A DNA stretch of 64,000 bases from positions 19,495-83,494 of the forward strand of contig CAKRCS010000008.1 in NCBI GenBank assembly GCA_934307695.1. Reading direction: 5' to 3'. A program made the translations under genes and the position numbers. The stretch is from an uncultured Agathobacter sp. (GTDB lineage: Bacteria > Bacillota > Clostridia > Lachnospirales > Lachnospiraceae). Below the pieces are notes generated by a model. It had not been told where the DNA came from. It did no database searches and was given only the letters and a program-made list of their open reading frames with translations. Shown one piece after another: positions 27,283 through 35,551 of this stretch. Each line of letters opens with the position of its first letter. Position 1 is the stretch's first letter.

Positions 27283-27776
27283 GTTTCTATTTAGAAGAAG
27301 AGTGTACTGTCGATTTTTCGTTTGACTATGCGGCACTTGCCGAAAAAGTGGTTGATTTCTGCCTTACCCACGAAGGGTTTCCTTATGAGGCGGAGGTAAA
27401 CCTCACCTTGACGGACAACGATGGCATATGGGCGATCAACAAGGAGCACAGGCAGATCGACCGCCCAACGGATGTGCTGTCATTTCCAATGCTTTCCTAT
27501 GAGACGCCGGGGAATTTCTCATTCCTTGAGGCGGAGAACGAGGATGACTTTAATCCGGATACCGGGGAGGCGCTGCTTGGCGACATCGTGATCTCCGTGG
27601 ACAAGGTGAAGGAGCAGGCGGCGGCTTACGGGCACAGCGAGGAGCGCGAGTTTGCATTCCTGATCACACATAGTATGCTGCATCTGTTCGGGTATGACCA
27701 TATCGAGCCGGAGGACGCAAAAGTAATGGAGGAAAAACAACGTCAGATACTGGAAGAACTTCAGATCTTGCGATAG
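27279..27776 (+). CDS. ybeY: Endoribonuclease / rRNA maturation factor YbeY
   Basis: A zinc-dependent single-strand RNase involved in 16S rRNA 3'-end maturation and ribosome quality control. The zinc site ITHSMLHLFGYDH near the C-terminus and the RPTDVLSFPM motif are intact in 165 residues. It overlaps the preceding gene by 4 bases (ATGA). In many Firmicutes ybeY is followed by dgkA, cdd and era; here it is followed by a flippase gene instead. Confidence 0.95.
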   Translation: MSFYLEEECTVDFSFDYAALAEKVVDFCLTHEGFPYEAEVNLTLTDNDGIWAINKEHRQIDRPTDVLSFPMLSYETPGNFSFLEAENEDDFNPDTGEALLGDIVISVDKVKEQAAAYGHSEEREFAFLITHSMLHLFGYDHIEPEDAKVMEEKQRQILEELQILR

Positions 27777-27791
27777 AACAGAGGATAGAAT

Positions 27792-29459
27792 ATGGGAAGA
27801 TCAAAGAATAAAGGAACAAATTTCCTTGTGCAGGGTTCCATTCTTGCATTTGCATCTATAATCAGCCGCATCATCGGACTTGTTTACCGCATACCGATGA
27901 CGGACATTATCGGAGACCTTGGAAACAGCTACTACGGAAGCGCGTATGAGGTGTACAGCATCATGCTCATCATTTCCTCTTACAGCCTGCCGCTTGCTGT
28001 TTCAAAGCTCGTTTCGGCACAGGTCGCAAAGGGCAACAAGCGCATGGCTTATCAGGTGTTTAAGGGGGCGATGCTGTTTGCGGTCATCTCCGGAACCCTG
28101 TTTGCACTGCTTGTATATTTTGGCGCGGGCTTTTTTGCGGAGACCTATCTGAAAACACCAAACTGTATTTTTGCACTTAAGGTACTTGCCCCGGCACTTC
28201 TGATCGTTGCGGTACTCGGAGTGCTGCGCGGCTTTTTCCAGGGACTTGGAACCATGATGCCGAGCGCAATCTCACAGATCGTAGAGCAGATCGTCAATGC
28301 AATCGTCAGTGTGTGGGCGGCATATATGCTGTTCGGCTACGGCAAGCGGATCGGCGGTGTCCTTGGCGATCCGGAGCATTATGCGGCAGCCTACGGTGCG
28401 GCGGGTGGAACACTCGGAACGAACCTTGGATCGGTGTTCGGTCTGCTGTTTATGATCTTTGTGTTTATCGTCTATATGACGGTATTCAAGCGGCAGATCC
28501 GCCGCGAAAGGATCCGTGCGATGGAGCCGTTTATCGAGACGCTCCGTATGCTGGTGATCACGATCATTCCGGTGCTTTTAAGCTCGACGATCTACAATAT
28601 CAGCAGCTTTATCGACAATGGTATCTACAAGCATATCGCGTATGCACAGGGATATGTCAGCGATGACATTGACGTATGGTGGGGCGTTTATACCGGAAAA
28701 TACAAGCTGATGATCAATGTGCCGATCTCGATCGCATCCGCGATGGCAGCTTCGTCTGTGCCGACGCTTACCGCGTCCTTTGGAAAGGGCGATATGAAGG
28801 CGGTGCGCTATGAAATCAATGCGGCGATGCGATTTATCATGGTGGTTTCTTTCCCTTGCGCAGTCGGTCTTGCCGTGCTTGCAAAGCCGATCTTTTTACT
28901 CTTGTTCCCAAGCACCGCACAGACGATCGACATGGCTGGCTCCATGATGTATATGGGCTCCGTTGCAGTAGTACTTTACTCGATGTCAACCCTGTCAAAC
29001 GGATTGTTACAGGGCATTAACCGGCTGAAGGTTCCGGTCATCAATGCGGCGATCGCGCTGGTGCTGCATGTGATCATTCTTGTGATCATGATGCTGTTCT
29101 TCCATCTGAATATTTACGCGGTCGTGCTGTCAAATGTGCTGTTTGCGCTTATCATGTGCGTGCTCAACGCCATTTCACTGACCAGATACAGTGGCTACCG
29201 GCAGGAGATCGCAAGAACCTTTATCGTCCCGGCAATCTGCTCCGCAGTGATGGGCATTGCAACATGGGCGGTATACAAGGGCTTGTTTGCTCTCTGTGCG
29301 AAGAACACGGTCGCACTGCTTGCTGCAATGGTCGTGGCAGTCATTGTCTATGCGGTCATGTTATTGCTGCTGCACGGCCTGACGGAGAGTGAGATCCGCC
29401 GTTTCCCGAAGGGAGATGTGATCGTCCGGATCGCCAAGAGGGTACATCTGTTGCGATAG
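27792..29459 (+). CDS. SpoVB/MurJ-like polysaccharide or lipid II flippase (MOP superfamily)
   Basis: A 555-residue membrane protein with about 14 hydrophobic segments, of the MOP exporter superfamily and closest in style to stage V sporulation protein B. The N-terminal NFLVQGSILAFASIISRIIGLVYRIPM and QMMPSA-type loops (GLGTMMPSAISQIVEQIVNA) are characteristic. Relatives move undecaprenyl-linked peptidoglycan precursors outward. Whether this copy serves vegetative wall or spore cortex cannot be decided; the sporulation genes upstream favour the latter. GAGGAT precedes the ATG. Confidence 0.85.
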   Translation: MGRSKNKGTNFLVQGSILAFASIISRIIGLVYRIPMTDIIGDLGNSYYGSAYEVYSIMLIISSYSLPLAVSKLVSAQVAKGNKRMAYQVFKGAMLFAVISGTLFALLVYFGAGFFAETYLKTPNCIFALKVLAPALLIVAVLGVLRGFFQGLGTMMPSAISQIVEQIVNAIVSVWAAYMLFGYGKRIGGVLGDPEHYAAAYGAAGGTLGTNLGSVFGLLFMIFVFIVYMTVFKRQIRRERIRAMEPFIETLRMLVITIIPVLLSSTIYNISSFIDNGIYKHIAYAQGYVSDDIDVWWGVYTGKYKLMINVPISIASAMAASSVPTLTASFGKGDMKAVRYEINAAMRFIMVVSFPCAVGLAVLAKPIFLLLFPSTAQTIDMAGSMMYMGSVAVVLYSMSTLSNGLLQGINRLKVPVINAAIALVLHVIILVIMMLFFHLNIYAVVLSNVLFALIMCVLNAISLTRYSGYRQEIARTFIVPAICSAVMGIATWAVYKGLFALCAKNTVALLAAMVVAVIVYAVMLLLLHGLTESEIRRFPKGDVIVRIAKRVHLLR

Positions 29460-29496
29460 CACTTTCGCGATGAAATAATGGAATAAAATTACAAAG

Positions 29497-29557
29497 AATG
29501 CAGATACTGTATGCGGGTGATGAATTTATGAAGCGAAAATACAGTATCTGCATTTTT
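29497..29557 (+). terminator. Perfect 16-bp hairpin overlapping the start of the next gene
   Basis: AATGCAGATACTGTAT (29497-29512) pairs perfectly with ATACAGTATCTGCATT (29539-29554) across a 26-base loop and is followed by a short T-run to 29557. The loop holds ATG 29528 of the following gene, and the right arm encodes its first residues. It looks like an intrinsic terminator or attenuator of the flippase transcript. Confidence 0.75.
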
Positions 29558-29896
29558 GCTGCCGTTTTGCTTGCAGTTTCCGGACTTTCGGTTTGGTTTG
29601 GAACGACAGGCAGGGGCGGCAGTGACAAGGAGCAGACAAAAACACAGGAGGAATGGCAGGAGAACACGGAAGAAAATGCCATATACAGCGGGAAAACGCA
29701 GGAGAGCTATGAATATATCATTTTTGATGTGGACGGACATCTTCTGGTGTATTATTCCGACAACACGACCGTATTCTTTGACACTGGGATCCTAAGCCGA
29801 AGTCTGTCCGAGGAGATGCAAAAACAACTGACCTATGGCATCCGTTTTGCCGACGAGGACGAGTTGTACGAGTTTCTTGAGAATTATTCCAGTTAA
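29528..29896 (+). CDS. Small BofC-C-terminal-like exported protein
   Basis: A 122-residue protein with an N-terminal membrane helix or signal (MKRKYSICIFAAVLLAVSGL), a Gln/Glu/Thr-rich linker (about 35-58) and a compact C-terminal domain (about 60-122; YEYIIFDVDGHLLVYYSD, LTYGIRFADEDELYEFLENY). The domain resembles the C-terminal part of BofC-like sporulation proteins, which is tentative. I prefer ATG 29528 over ATG 29498 because it begins the signal segment; its ribosome site (GGGTG) is weak. Start and ribosome site lie in the loop of a 16-bp hairpin. Confidence 0.55.
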   Translation: MKRKYSICIFAAVLLAVSGLSVWFGTTGRGGSDKEQTKTQEEWQENTEENAIYSGKTQESYEYIIFDVDGHLLVYYSDNTTVFFDTGILSRSLSEEMQKQLTYGIRFADEDELYEFLENYSS

Positions 29897-29908
29897 ACGT
29901 TATCGCGT

Positions 29909-29937
29909 TTGCATATTGGAATCTGTTATGCTAAAAT
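29909..29937 (+). promoter_or_regulatory. Extended -10 promoter for the flavoprotein-mutS operon
   Basis: TTGCAT (29909-29914), a 17-base spacer and TAAAAT (29932-29937) preceded by TGC (extended -10). The -10 sits inside a small palindrome GCTAAAATTAGC (29930-29941). It probably starts the long co-directional run that follows. Confidence 0.6.
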
Positions 29938-29985
29938 TAGCGTGGCAAATTAGGAATTGGAAAGGAAATTGCCAAGGAGAACGGT

Positions 29986-31233
29986 ATGGCAAAAGAAAAT
30001 CAGCACTTTGACTGTGCGGTGATCGGTGCGGGCGCTTCCGGCATGATGGCTGCGATCGCGGCATCCGAACATTCCGGCAGGGTTCTACTGATCGAACATA
30101 CAAATAAAGCAGGGAAAAAGCTGGCAGCGACCGGAAACGGCAAGTGCAACTTTACGAACGCCGATATGCGCATGGAGTACTTTCGCGGCGATCCGGCGCT
30201 GCTTCCGGTGCTGCGGCAGTTTACCTTGCAGGATACACTGGACTTTTTTCACAGGATCGGGATCTATCCAAGGGAAAAGCGTGGCTATTATTACCCGAAC
30301 AGCGAGCAGGCGGCCTCTGTGGTGTGTGCGCTTACGAGGAGGCTGGAAGAACAGAAGGTGACGACGTTACTTTCCTATACACTTACGGATATCCGGGAGG
30401 GAAAGCGCGGCTTTGTTCTGACCGATGGTGCAAGCACTTATTATGCTGACAGCATAATCTTTGCGGTCGGGCTGCTTGCCTCGGACAAGCTGGGGAGCGA
30501 CGGCTCGGCTTTCCCGTTCATCAAGGGCTTCGGGCATCATTTTACGAAGATCGTTCCGGCACTCTGTGGGCTGTATGCGAAGAATATGAGCTTTAAGCGT
30601 GTGGCAGGTGTGCGCTGCGATGCCAATATCCGCCTTCTTGTAGATGGGCAGGAGGTGTCGCAGGATGCCGGAGAGTTACAGCTTACGGAGTATGGACTGT
30701 CCGGGATACCGGTATTTCAGGTGAGCCGGTTTGCTTCGATGGCGCTTGCAAACGGACAGAAGGCGGTTGCCGAGGTATGCTTTCTGCCGGAGTTTACGAA
30801 GGAGCAGTTACAGGAAGAGTTTACATATCGTTTGATGCAATACGGCGGCACGGTGCGGGCGTATGAGCTTTTGGACGGGCTTGTCAACCAGAAGCTGATC
30901 CCGTTTTTCCTGCATCAGGCATCCCTTTCGGAGGATACGCCCATCCGCGATGTCGGACAGCTGGACAGACTGATCGAAGTGATCCGGCATTTAGCGGTCG
31001 AGATCGACCGGCCGAGGGCATACGAATTTGCACAGGTCTGCGCGGGAGGACTCGACACGCGCGACATTGATACACAGACACTGATGTCAAAGCTCGTACC
31101 TGGAGTATTTTTCTGTGGGGAGCTTCTGGACGTGGACGGGATCTGCGGAGGCTACAATCTGCAATGGGCGTGGTCGTCGGGCTATGTGGCAGGCACACAC
31201 GCTGCAATCTATGCACAAAAAGGAAAATTATGA
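29986..31233 (+). CDS. BaiN/HI0933-family NAD(P)/FAD-dependent oxidoreductase
   Basis: A 415-residue flavoprotein of the HI0933/YhiN family (annotated as aminoacetone oxidase-like or BaiN-like). The N-terminal dinucleotide fold has VIGAGASGMMAAIAA, then GKKLAATGNGKCNFTNAD, a family signature; the C-terminal FAD motif is GVFFCGELLDVDGICGGYNLQWAW. The substrate is not known for most members, so a bile-acid role should not be assumed. AAGGAG precedes the ATG. Its stop overlaps the start of the next flavoprotein (ATGA). Confidence 0.88.
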   Translation: MAKENQHFDCAVIGAGASGMMAAIAASEHSGRVLLIEHTNKAGKKLAATGNGKCNFTNADMRMEYFRGDPALLPVLRQFTLQDTLDFFHRIGIYPREKRGYYYPNSEQAASVVCALTRRLEEQKVTTLLSYTLTDIREGKRGFVLTDGASTYYADSIIFAVGLLASDKLGSDGSAFPFIKGFGHHFTKIVPALCGLYAKNMSFKRVAGVRCDANIRLLVDGQEVSQDAGELQLTEYGLSGIPVFQVSRFASMALANGQKAVAEVCFLPEFTKEQLQEEFTYRLMQYGGTVRAYELLDGLVNQKLIPFFLHQASLSEDTPIRDVGQLDRLIEVIRHLAVEIDRPRAYEFAQVCAGGLDTRDIDTQTLMSKLVPGVFFCGELLDVDGICGGYNLQWAWSSGYVAGTHAAIYAQKGKL

Positions 31234-32813
31234 TAAAGATAAATCAGTTAAAGCTTCCGGTGGAACACACGGAGGCCGAACTTGTTGAGAAGATTAAACG
31301 GACACTTAAATTAAAGGAACACACGGATTTTTCCTATAAGATATTGAGAAGGTCGCTGGACGCGCGCAAAAAGCCGCAGCTTTTTTATGTGTATACCTTA
31401 GGTGTGGAGACCTCGAAGGAGGAGAGCGTTGTAAAGCGCATCCATATCCCGAATGTATCGGTGGAGAAGCCGCGCACCTATCAGCTGCCGATGCGTCCAA
31501 AGCAGCCGGATGCAAAACGACCGCTGATCGTCGGCGCAGGACCGGCAGGACTTTTCTGCGCATATCTGCTCTGTGAGTGCGGGGTAAGCCCGGTCGTGAT
31601 CGAGCGCGGCGCACCGATGGAGGAGCGCGTGGATGCGGTGACACGCTTCTGGGAGAGCGGAGTGCTCGATACGGAGTCCAATGTCCAGTTCGGAGAGGGT
31701 GGCGCAGGCACGTTCTCGGACGGAAAGCTCAATACGGCGGTAAAAGATCCGTCGCTTCGCAATCCGTTTGTTCTGGACACGTTTATCCGGTTCGGAGCAC
31801 CGGAGGAGATCCGCTATGAGAGCAAACCACACATCGGAACCGACATTCTGGCAACGGTGATCGTGAATATGAGAAACTATCTGATGGAATGTGGCTGTAC
31901 GTTCCATTTTCACACCTGTGCGAAGAAGTTTCACATCAAGGATGAAAAGATCGTGGGTGTCTCCTGCAATAACGGCATGGAGTTTGAGGCGGATATGGTC
32001 GTTCTGGCACTGGGACACAGCGCGCGGGATACCTTTACGGAGCTAAACGACAGCCGGCTTATGATGACGGTTAAGAATTTTGCGGTGGGCTTCCGTGTGG
32101 AGCACCCGCAGAAAATGATCGATGAGGCGATGTACGGCGCCTCCGGAAGGAAGCTTCCGGCATCCCCGTACAAGGTGACCTCGAATTTCCCGAACGGCAG
32201 GGGCGTGTATTCCTTCTGCATGTGTCCGGGCGGCTATGTCGTCAATTCTTCCTCCGAGGAAGGGGGACTTGTGGTAAACGGCATGAGCTATTCCGGGCGG
32301 CATGCAGCAAATGCGAACAGCGCCATTATCATATCGGTCGATCCGAAGGACTTCGGGGCGGATGACGCGCTCGCGGGCATGCGCTTCCAGCGGATGCTTG
32401 AAAAACGGGCGTTTGCGCTCGGCAACGGCAGAGTTCCGCAGCAGCTATACGGGGATTATCTTGCAAAGCGTGTGTCGGACGGCTATGGGGATTTTGGATC
32501 CTGCATTAAGGGAAAGACCGCATTCGCAGATCTGCGCGGGCTTTTCCCGGAGGATATGGAACAGTCCTTCTGTCTTGGAATGGAGCATTTTGCGAAGATC
32601 ATTCCGGGCTTTGACCGAAAGGATGCCATTCTTTCCGGCGTGGAATCGCGGACATCCTCACCGCTTCGCATGGTGCGCGATGAGTCGCTGCAGAGCAATA
32701 TAAAGGGCATTTATCCCTGCGGGGAGGGTGCCGGATACGCGGGCGGGATCATGTCTGCCGCGATGGACGGAATGAAGGTGGCGGAGGCTATCTTACATAA
32801 GATGAACAACTAG
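31230..32813 (+). CDS. FAD-dependent dehydrogenase, COG2509 type
   Basis: A 527-residue flavoprotein. ATG 31230 overlaps the stop of the previous flavoprotein gene; upstream in-frame codons lie inside that gene. An N-terminal domain of about 90 residues (MIKINQLKLPVEHTEAELV, FSYKILRRSLDARKKP) precedes the FAD fold (PLIVGAGPAGLFCAYLL, about 93-109). NVQFGEGGAGTFSDGKLN and the C-terminal GEGAGYAGGIMSAAMDG are also present. This conserved family lacks a well-defined reaction. Translational coupling suggests it works with, or is co-dosed with, its neighbour. Confidence 0.88.
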   Translation: MIKINQLKLPVEHTEAELVEKIKRTLKLKEHTDFSYKILRRSLDARKKPQLFYVYTLGVETSKEESVVKRIHIPNVSVEKPRTYQLPMRPKQPDAKRPLIVGAGPAGLFCAYLLCECGVSPVVIERGAPMEERVDAVTRFWESGVLDTESNVQFGEGGAGTFSDGKLNTAVKDPSLRNPFVLDTFIRFGAPEEIRYESKPHIGTDILATVIVNMRNYLMECGCTFHFHTCAKKFHIKDEKIVGVSCNNGMEFEADMVVLALGHSARDTFTELNDSRLMMTVKNFAVGFRVEHPQKMIDEAMYGASGRKLPASPYKVTSNFPNGRGVYSFCMCPGGYVVNSSSEEGGLVVNGMSYSGRHAANANSAIIISVDPKDFGADDALAGMRFQRMLEKRAFALGNGRVPQQLYGDYLAKRVSDGYGDFGSCIKGKTAFADLRGLFPEDMEQSFCLGMEHFAKIIPGFDRKDAILSGVESRTSSPLRMVRDESLQSNIKGIYPCGEGAGYAGGIMSAAMDGMKVAEAILHKMNN

Positions 32814-32835
32814 GAACAGAAGAGAGGGAATATTT

Positions 32836-35487
32836 GTGCTTGATGTAACACCAATGATGCAGCATTATCTGAAAACCAAAGAGGAAAACAAGGACTGCAT
32901 CTTATTTTACCGTCTCGGTGATTTTTACGAGATGTTCTTTGAGGATGCAAAGATCGCATCCAAGGAGCTGGAACTGACTTTGACCGGAAAAAGCTGCGGC
33001 ATGGAGGAGCGCGCACCGATGTGCGGTGTGCCGTTCCACGCGGCAGATACCTATATCAACCGGCTTGTGGCAAAGGGCTACAAGGTCGCCATCTGCGAGC
33101 AGGTGGAGGATCCGAAGCTTGCCAAGGGAATCGTCAAGCGTGAGGTCATCCGCATCGTCACGCCGGGAACCAATATCGATATGCAGTCGCTGGACGAGAC
33201 TAAGAACAATTATATTATGAGCATTGTCTATCTGGCGGACAAATATGGCGTTGCAATCTGTGATGTCACGACCGGAGACTTTTTCGTGACGGAGGTGGAT
33301 TCGGAGCGCAAGCTTTTAGACGAGATGAACAAATACGCGCCATCGGAGGTCATCTGCAATGAAGCCTTCTACATGAGCGGCGTGGACATCGAGGATATGA
33401 AGAATCGCCTGTCGATCGCGGTATCGTCACTAGATGCATGGTATTTCGGGGATGAGCTGGCGAAGGAGACGCTATTGTCCCATTTTAAGGTGGCATCGTT
33501 ACAGGCACTCGGCCTTGAGGATTATGACTGCGGGGTGATCTCTGCGGGTGCGCTTTTGAAGTACCTCTATGATACGCAGAAAAATTCAATGGAGCACATT
33601 CTTGCGATCCATCCGTATTCCATCGGCAAGTTTTTGATCCTCGACAGCTCCACAAGACGAAACCTTGAGCTGGTGGAGACGCTTCGTGAGAAGCAGAAGA
33701 GAGGATCTCTTCTGTGGGTGCTGGACAAGACAAAGACCGCAATGGGCGCGAGACTGCTGCGCTCGTATGTGGAGCAGCCGTTGATTGAAAAGGCGGAGAT
33801 CATCAAGCGCCAGAAGTTTATCGAGACACTGAACAAGCAGGCAATCACAAGAGATGAGTTCCGCGAATACTTAAATCCAATCTATGATCTGGAGCGTCTG
33901 ATCACCCGGATCAGTTATCAGACTGCCAATCCGAGGGATCTGATCGCATTCCGCAATTCCATCGAGATGCTTCCGCCGATCCGCACGCTGCTTGCAGACG
34001 TTGACTGTGCGCTTGCAGATGAGATCAAGGCAGATTTTGACTGTCTGGAGGATCTCTACGAGCTGATCGAGTCCTCCATTCAGGAGGAGCCGCCGATCAG
34101 TGTACGCGAGGGCGACATCATCAAGGACGGATACAACGAGGAGGTTGACCGGTTACGGAGCGCAAAGACGCAGGGAAAGAGCTGGCTTGCCGATGTGGAG
34201 GCAAAGGAGCGCGAAAAGACCGGAATCAAGAATCTCCGTATCAAATACAACAAGGTCTTCGGCTATTATCTTGAAGTTACCAATTCCTTTAAGGATCAGG
34301 TGCCAGACTATTATGTGCGTAAGCAGACGCTCACAAACGCGGAACGCTATATTACACCGGAGTTAAAGGAGCTCGAGGACACGATCCTCGGTGCGGAGGA
34401 CCGTCTGGTGTCTTTGGAGTATGAGCTGTTCCGTCAGGTGCGCCAGCAGATCGGGGACAATGTGCTCCGTATCTTAAAGACGGCAAAGGCGATTGCAAAG
34501 CTTGACGTGTTTGCGTCTCTTGCACTGGTTGCACAGCAGAATAATTACTGCAAGCCGAAGATCAATGAGAGTGGAACGATCGACATCAAGAACGGCAGAC
34601 ATCCGGTGGTGGAGAAGATGATACCGAACGGTATGTTTATCGACAATGACACCTATCTGGACAATGGCAAAAACCGTATCTCCATCATCACAGGACCGAA
34701 TATGGCAGGTAAGTCCACCTATATGCGGCAGACTGCGCTGATCGTGCTCATGGCGCAGATTGGAAGCTTTGTCCCGGCGGAGAGCGCGAACATTGGTATT
34801 GTCGACCGTATCTTTACGAGAGTCGGTGCGTCGGATGACCTTGCATCCGGCCAGAGTACCTTTATGGTTGAGATGAACGAGGTGGCAAACATTCTGCGGA
34901 ATGCAACCTCCGATTCGCTGCTGATCCTCGATGAGATCGGGCGCGGAACCAGCACCTTTGACGGACTAAGTATCGCGTGGGCGGTGGTCGAGCATATCAG
35001 CAACCCGAAGCTGCTTGGAGCCAAGACACTTTTTGCTACGCATTACCATGAGCTTACCGAGCTTGAGGGCAAGCTGGACAATGTGAACAATTACTGCATC
35101 GCGGTCAAGGAGAAGGGCGACACCATCGTATTTTTGCGCAAGATCGTAAAGGGCGGCGCGGACAAGAGCTATGGTATCCAGGTGGCGAAGCTTGCCGGAC
35201 TTCCGGAGAGCGTCATCGACCGTGCGAATGAGATCGTAAACGAGCTGCTTGCCAACGACATCTCGGATATTGCCAAAAATATCACCGTGGATAAGTCCGG
35301 CGGCACATCCAGGAAGAAAAAGGAGCATCTCGATGAGGTTGACCTTGCGCAGATGTCACTTTTTGATACGACAAGCGATGATTCCATCATCGACGAGCTG
35401 CGCAACATCGAGATCAGTAATCTGACACCGCTCGATGCGCTGAACAAGCTAAACGAATTGCAGAACAAGGTAAAAAACCGCTGGTAA
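32836..35487 (+). CDS. mutS: DNA mismatch repair protein MutS
   Basis: Recognises base mismatches and small loops and starts repair with MutL. The 883 residues include the mismatch-binding F30-Y31-E32 motif in GDFYEMFFED, Walker A GPNMAGKST (620-628) and Walker B LLILDEIGRGTSTFDG. The start is GTG 32836 preceded by GAGAGGG, which gives the usual LDVTPMMQHYL N-terminus. It is followed by mutL, the standard order. Confidence 0.97.
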   Translation: MLDVTPMMQHYLKTKEENKDCILFYRLGDFYEMFFEDAKIASKELELTLTGKSCGMEERAPMCGVPFHAADTYINRLVAKGYKVAICEQVEDPKLAKGIVKREVIRIVTPGTNIDMQSLDETKNNYIMSIVYLADKYGVAICDVTTGDFFVTEVDSERKLLDEMNKYAPSEVICNEAFYMSGVDIEDMKNRLSIAVSSLDAWYFGDELAKETLLSHFKVASLQALGLEDYDCGVISAGALLKYLYDTQKNSMEHILAIHPYSIGKFLILDSSTRRNLELVETLREKQKRGSLLWVLDKTKTAMGARLLRSYVEQPLIEKAEIIKRQKFIETLNKQAITRDEFREYLNPIYDLERLITRISYQTANPRDLIAFRNSIEMLPPIRTLLADVDCALADEIKADFDCLEDLYELIESSIQEEPPISVREGDIIKDGYNEEVDRLRSAKTQGKSWLADVEAKEREKTGIKNLRIKYNKVFGYYLEVTNSFKDQVPDYYVRKQTLTNAERYITPELKELEDTILGAEDRLVSLEYELFRQVRQQIGDNVLRILKTAKAIAKLDVFASLALVAQQNNYCKPKINESGTIDIKNGRHPVVEKMIPNGMFIDNDTYLDNGKNRISIITGPNMAGKSTYMRQTALIVLMAQIGSFVPAESANIGIVDRIFTRVGASDDLASGQSTFMVEMNEVANILRNATSDSLLILDEIGRGTSTFDGLSIAWAVVEHISNPKLLGAKTLFATHYHELTELEGKLDNVNNYCIAVKEKGDTIVFLRKIVKGGADKSYGIQVAKLAGLPESVIDRANEIVNELLANDISDIAKNITVDKSGGTSRKKKEHLDEVDLAQMSLFDTTSDDSIIDELRNIEISNLTPLDALNKLNELQNKVKNRW

Positions 35488-35551
35488 CAGCGATCCGGTG
35501 CAGCGGCTTTAAATGACTGCACCAGAACATTTTGTATATGAGGTAAAAAGA

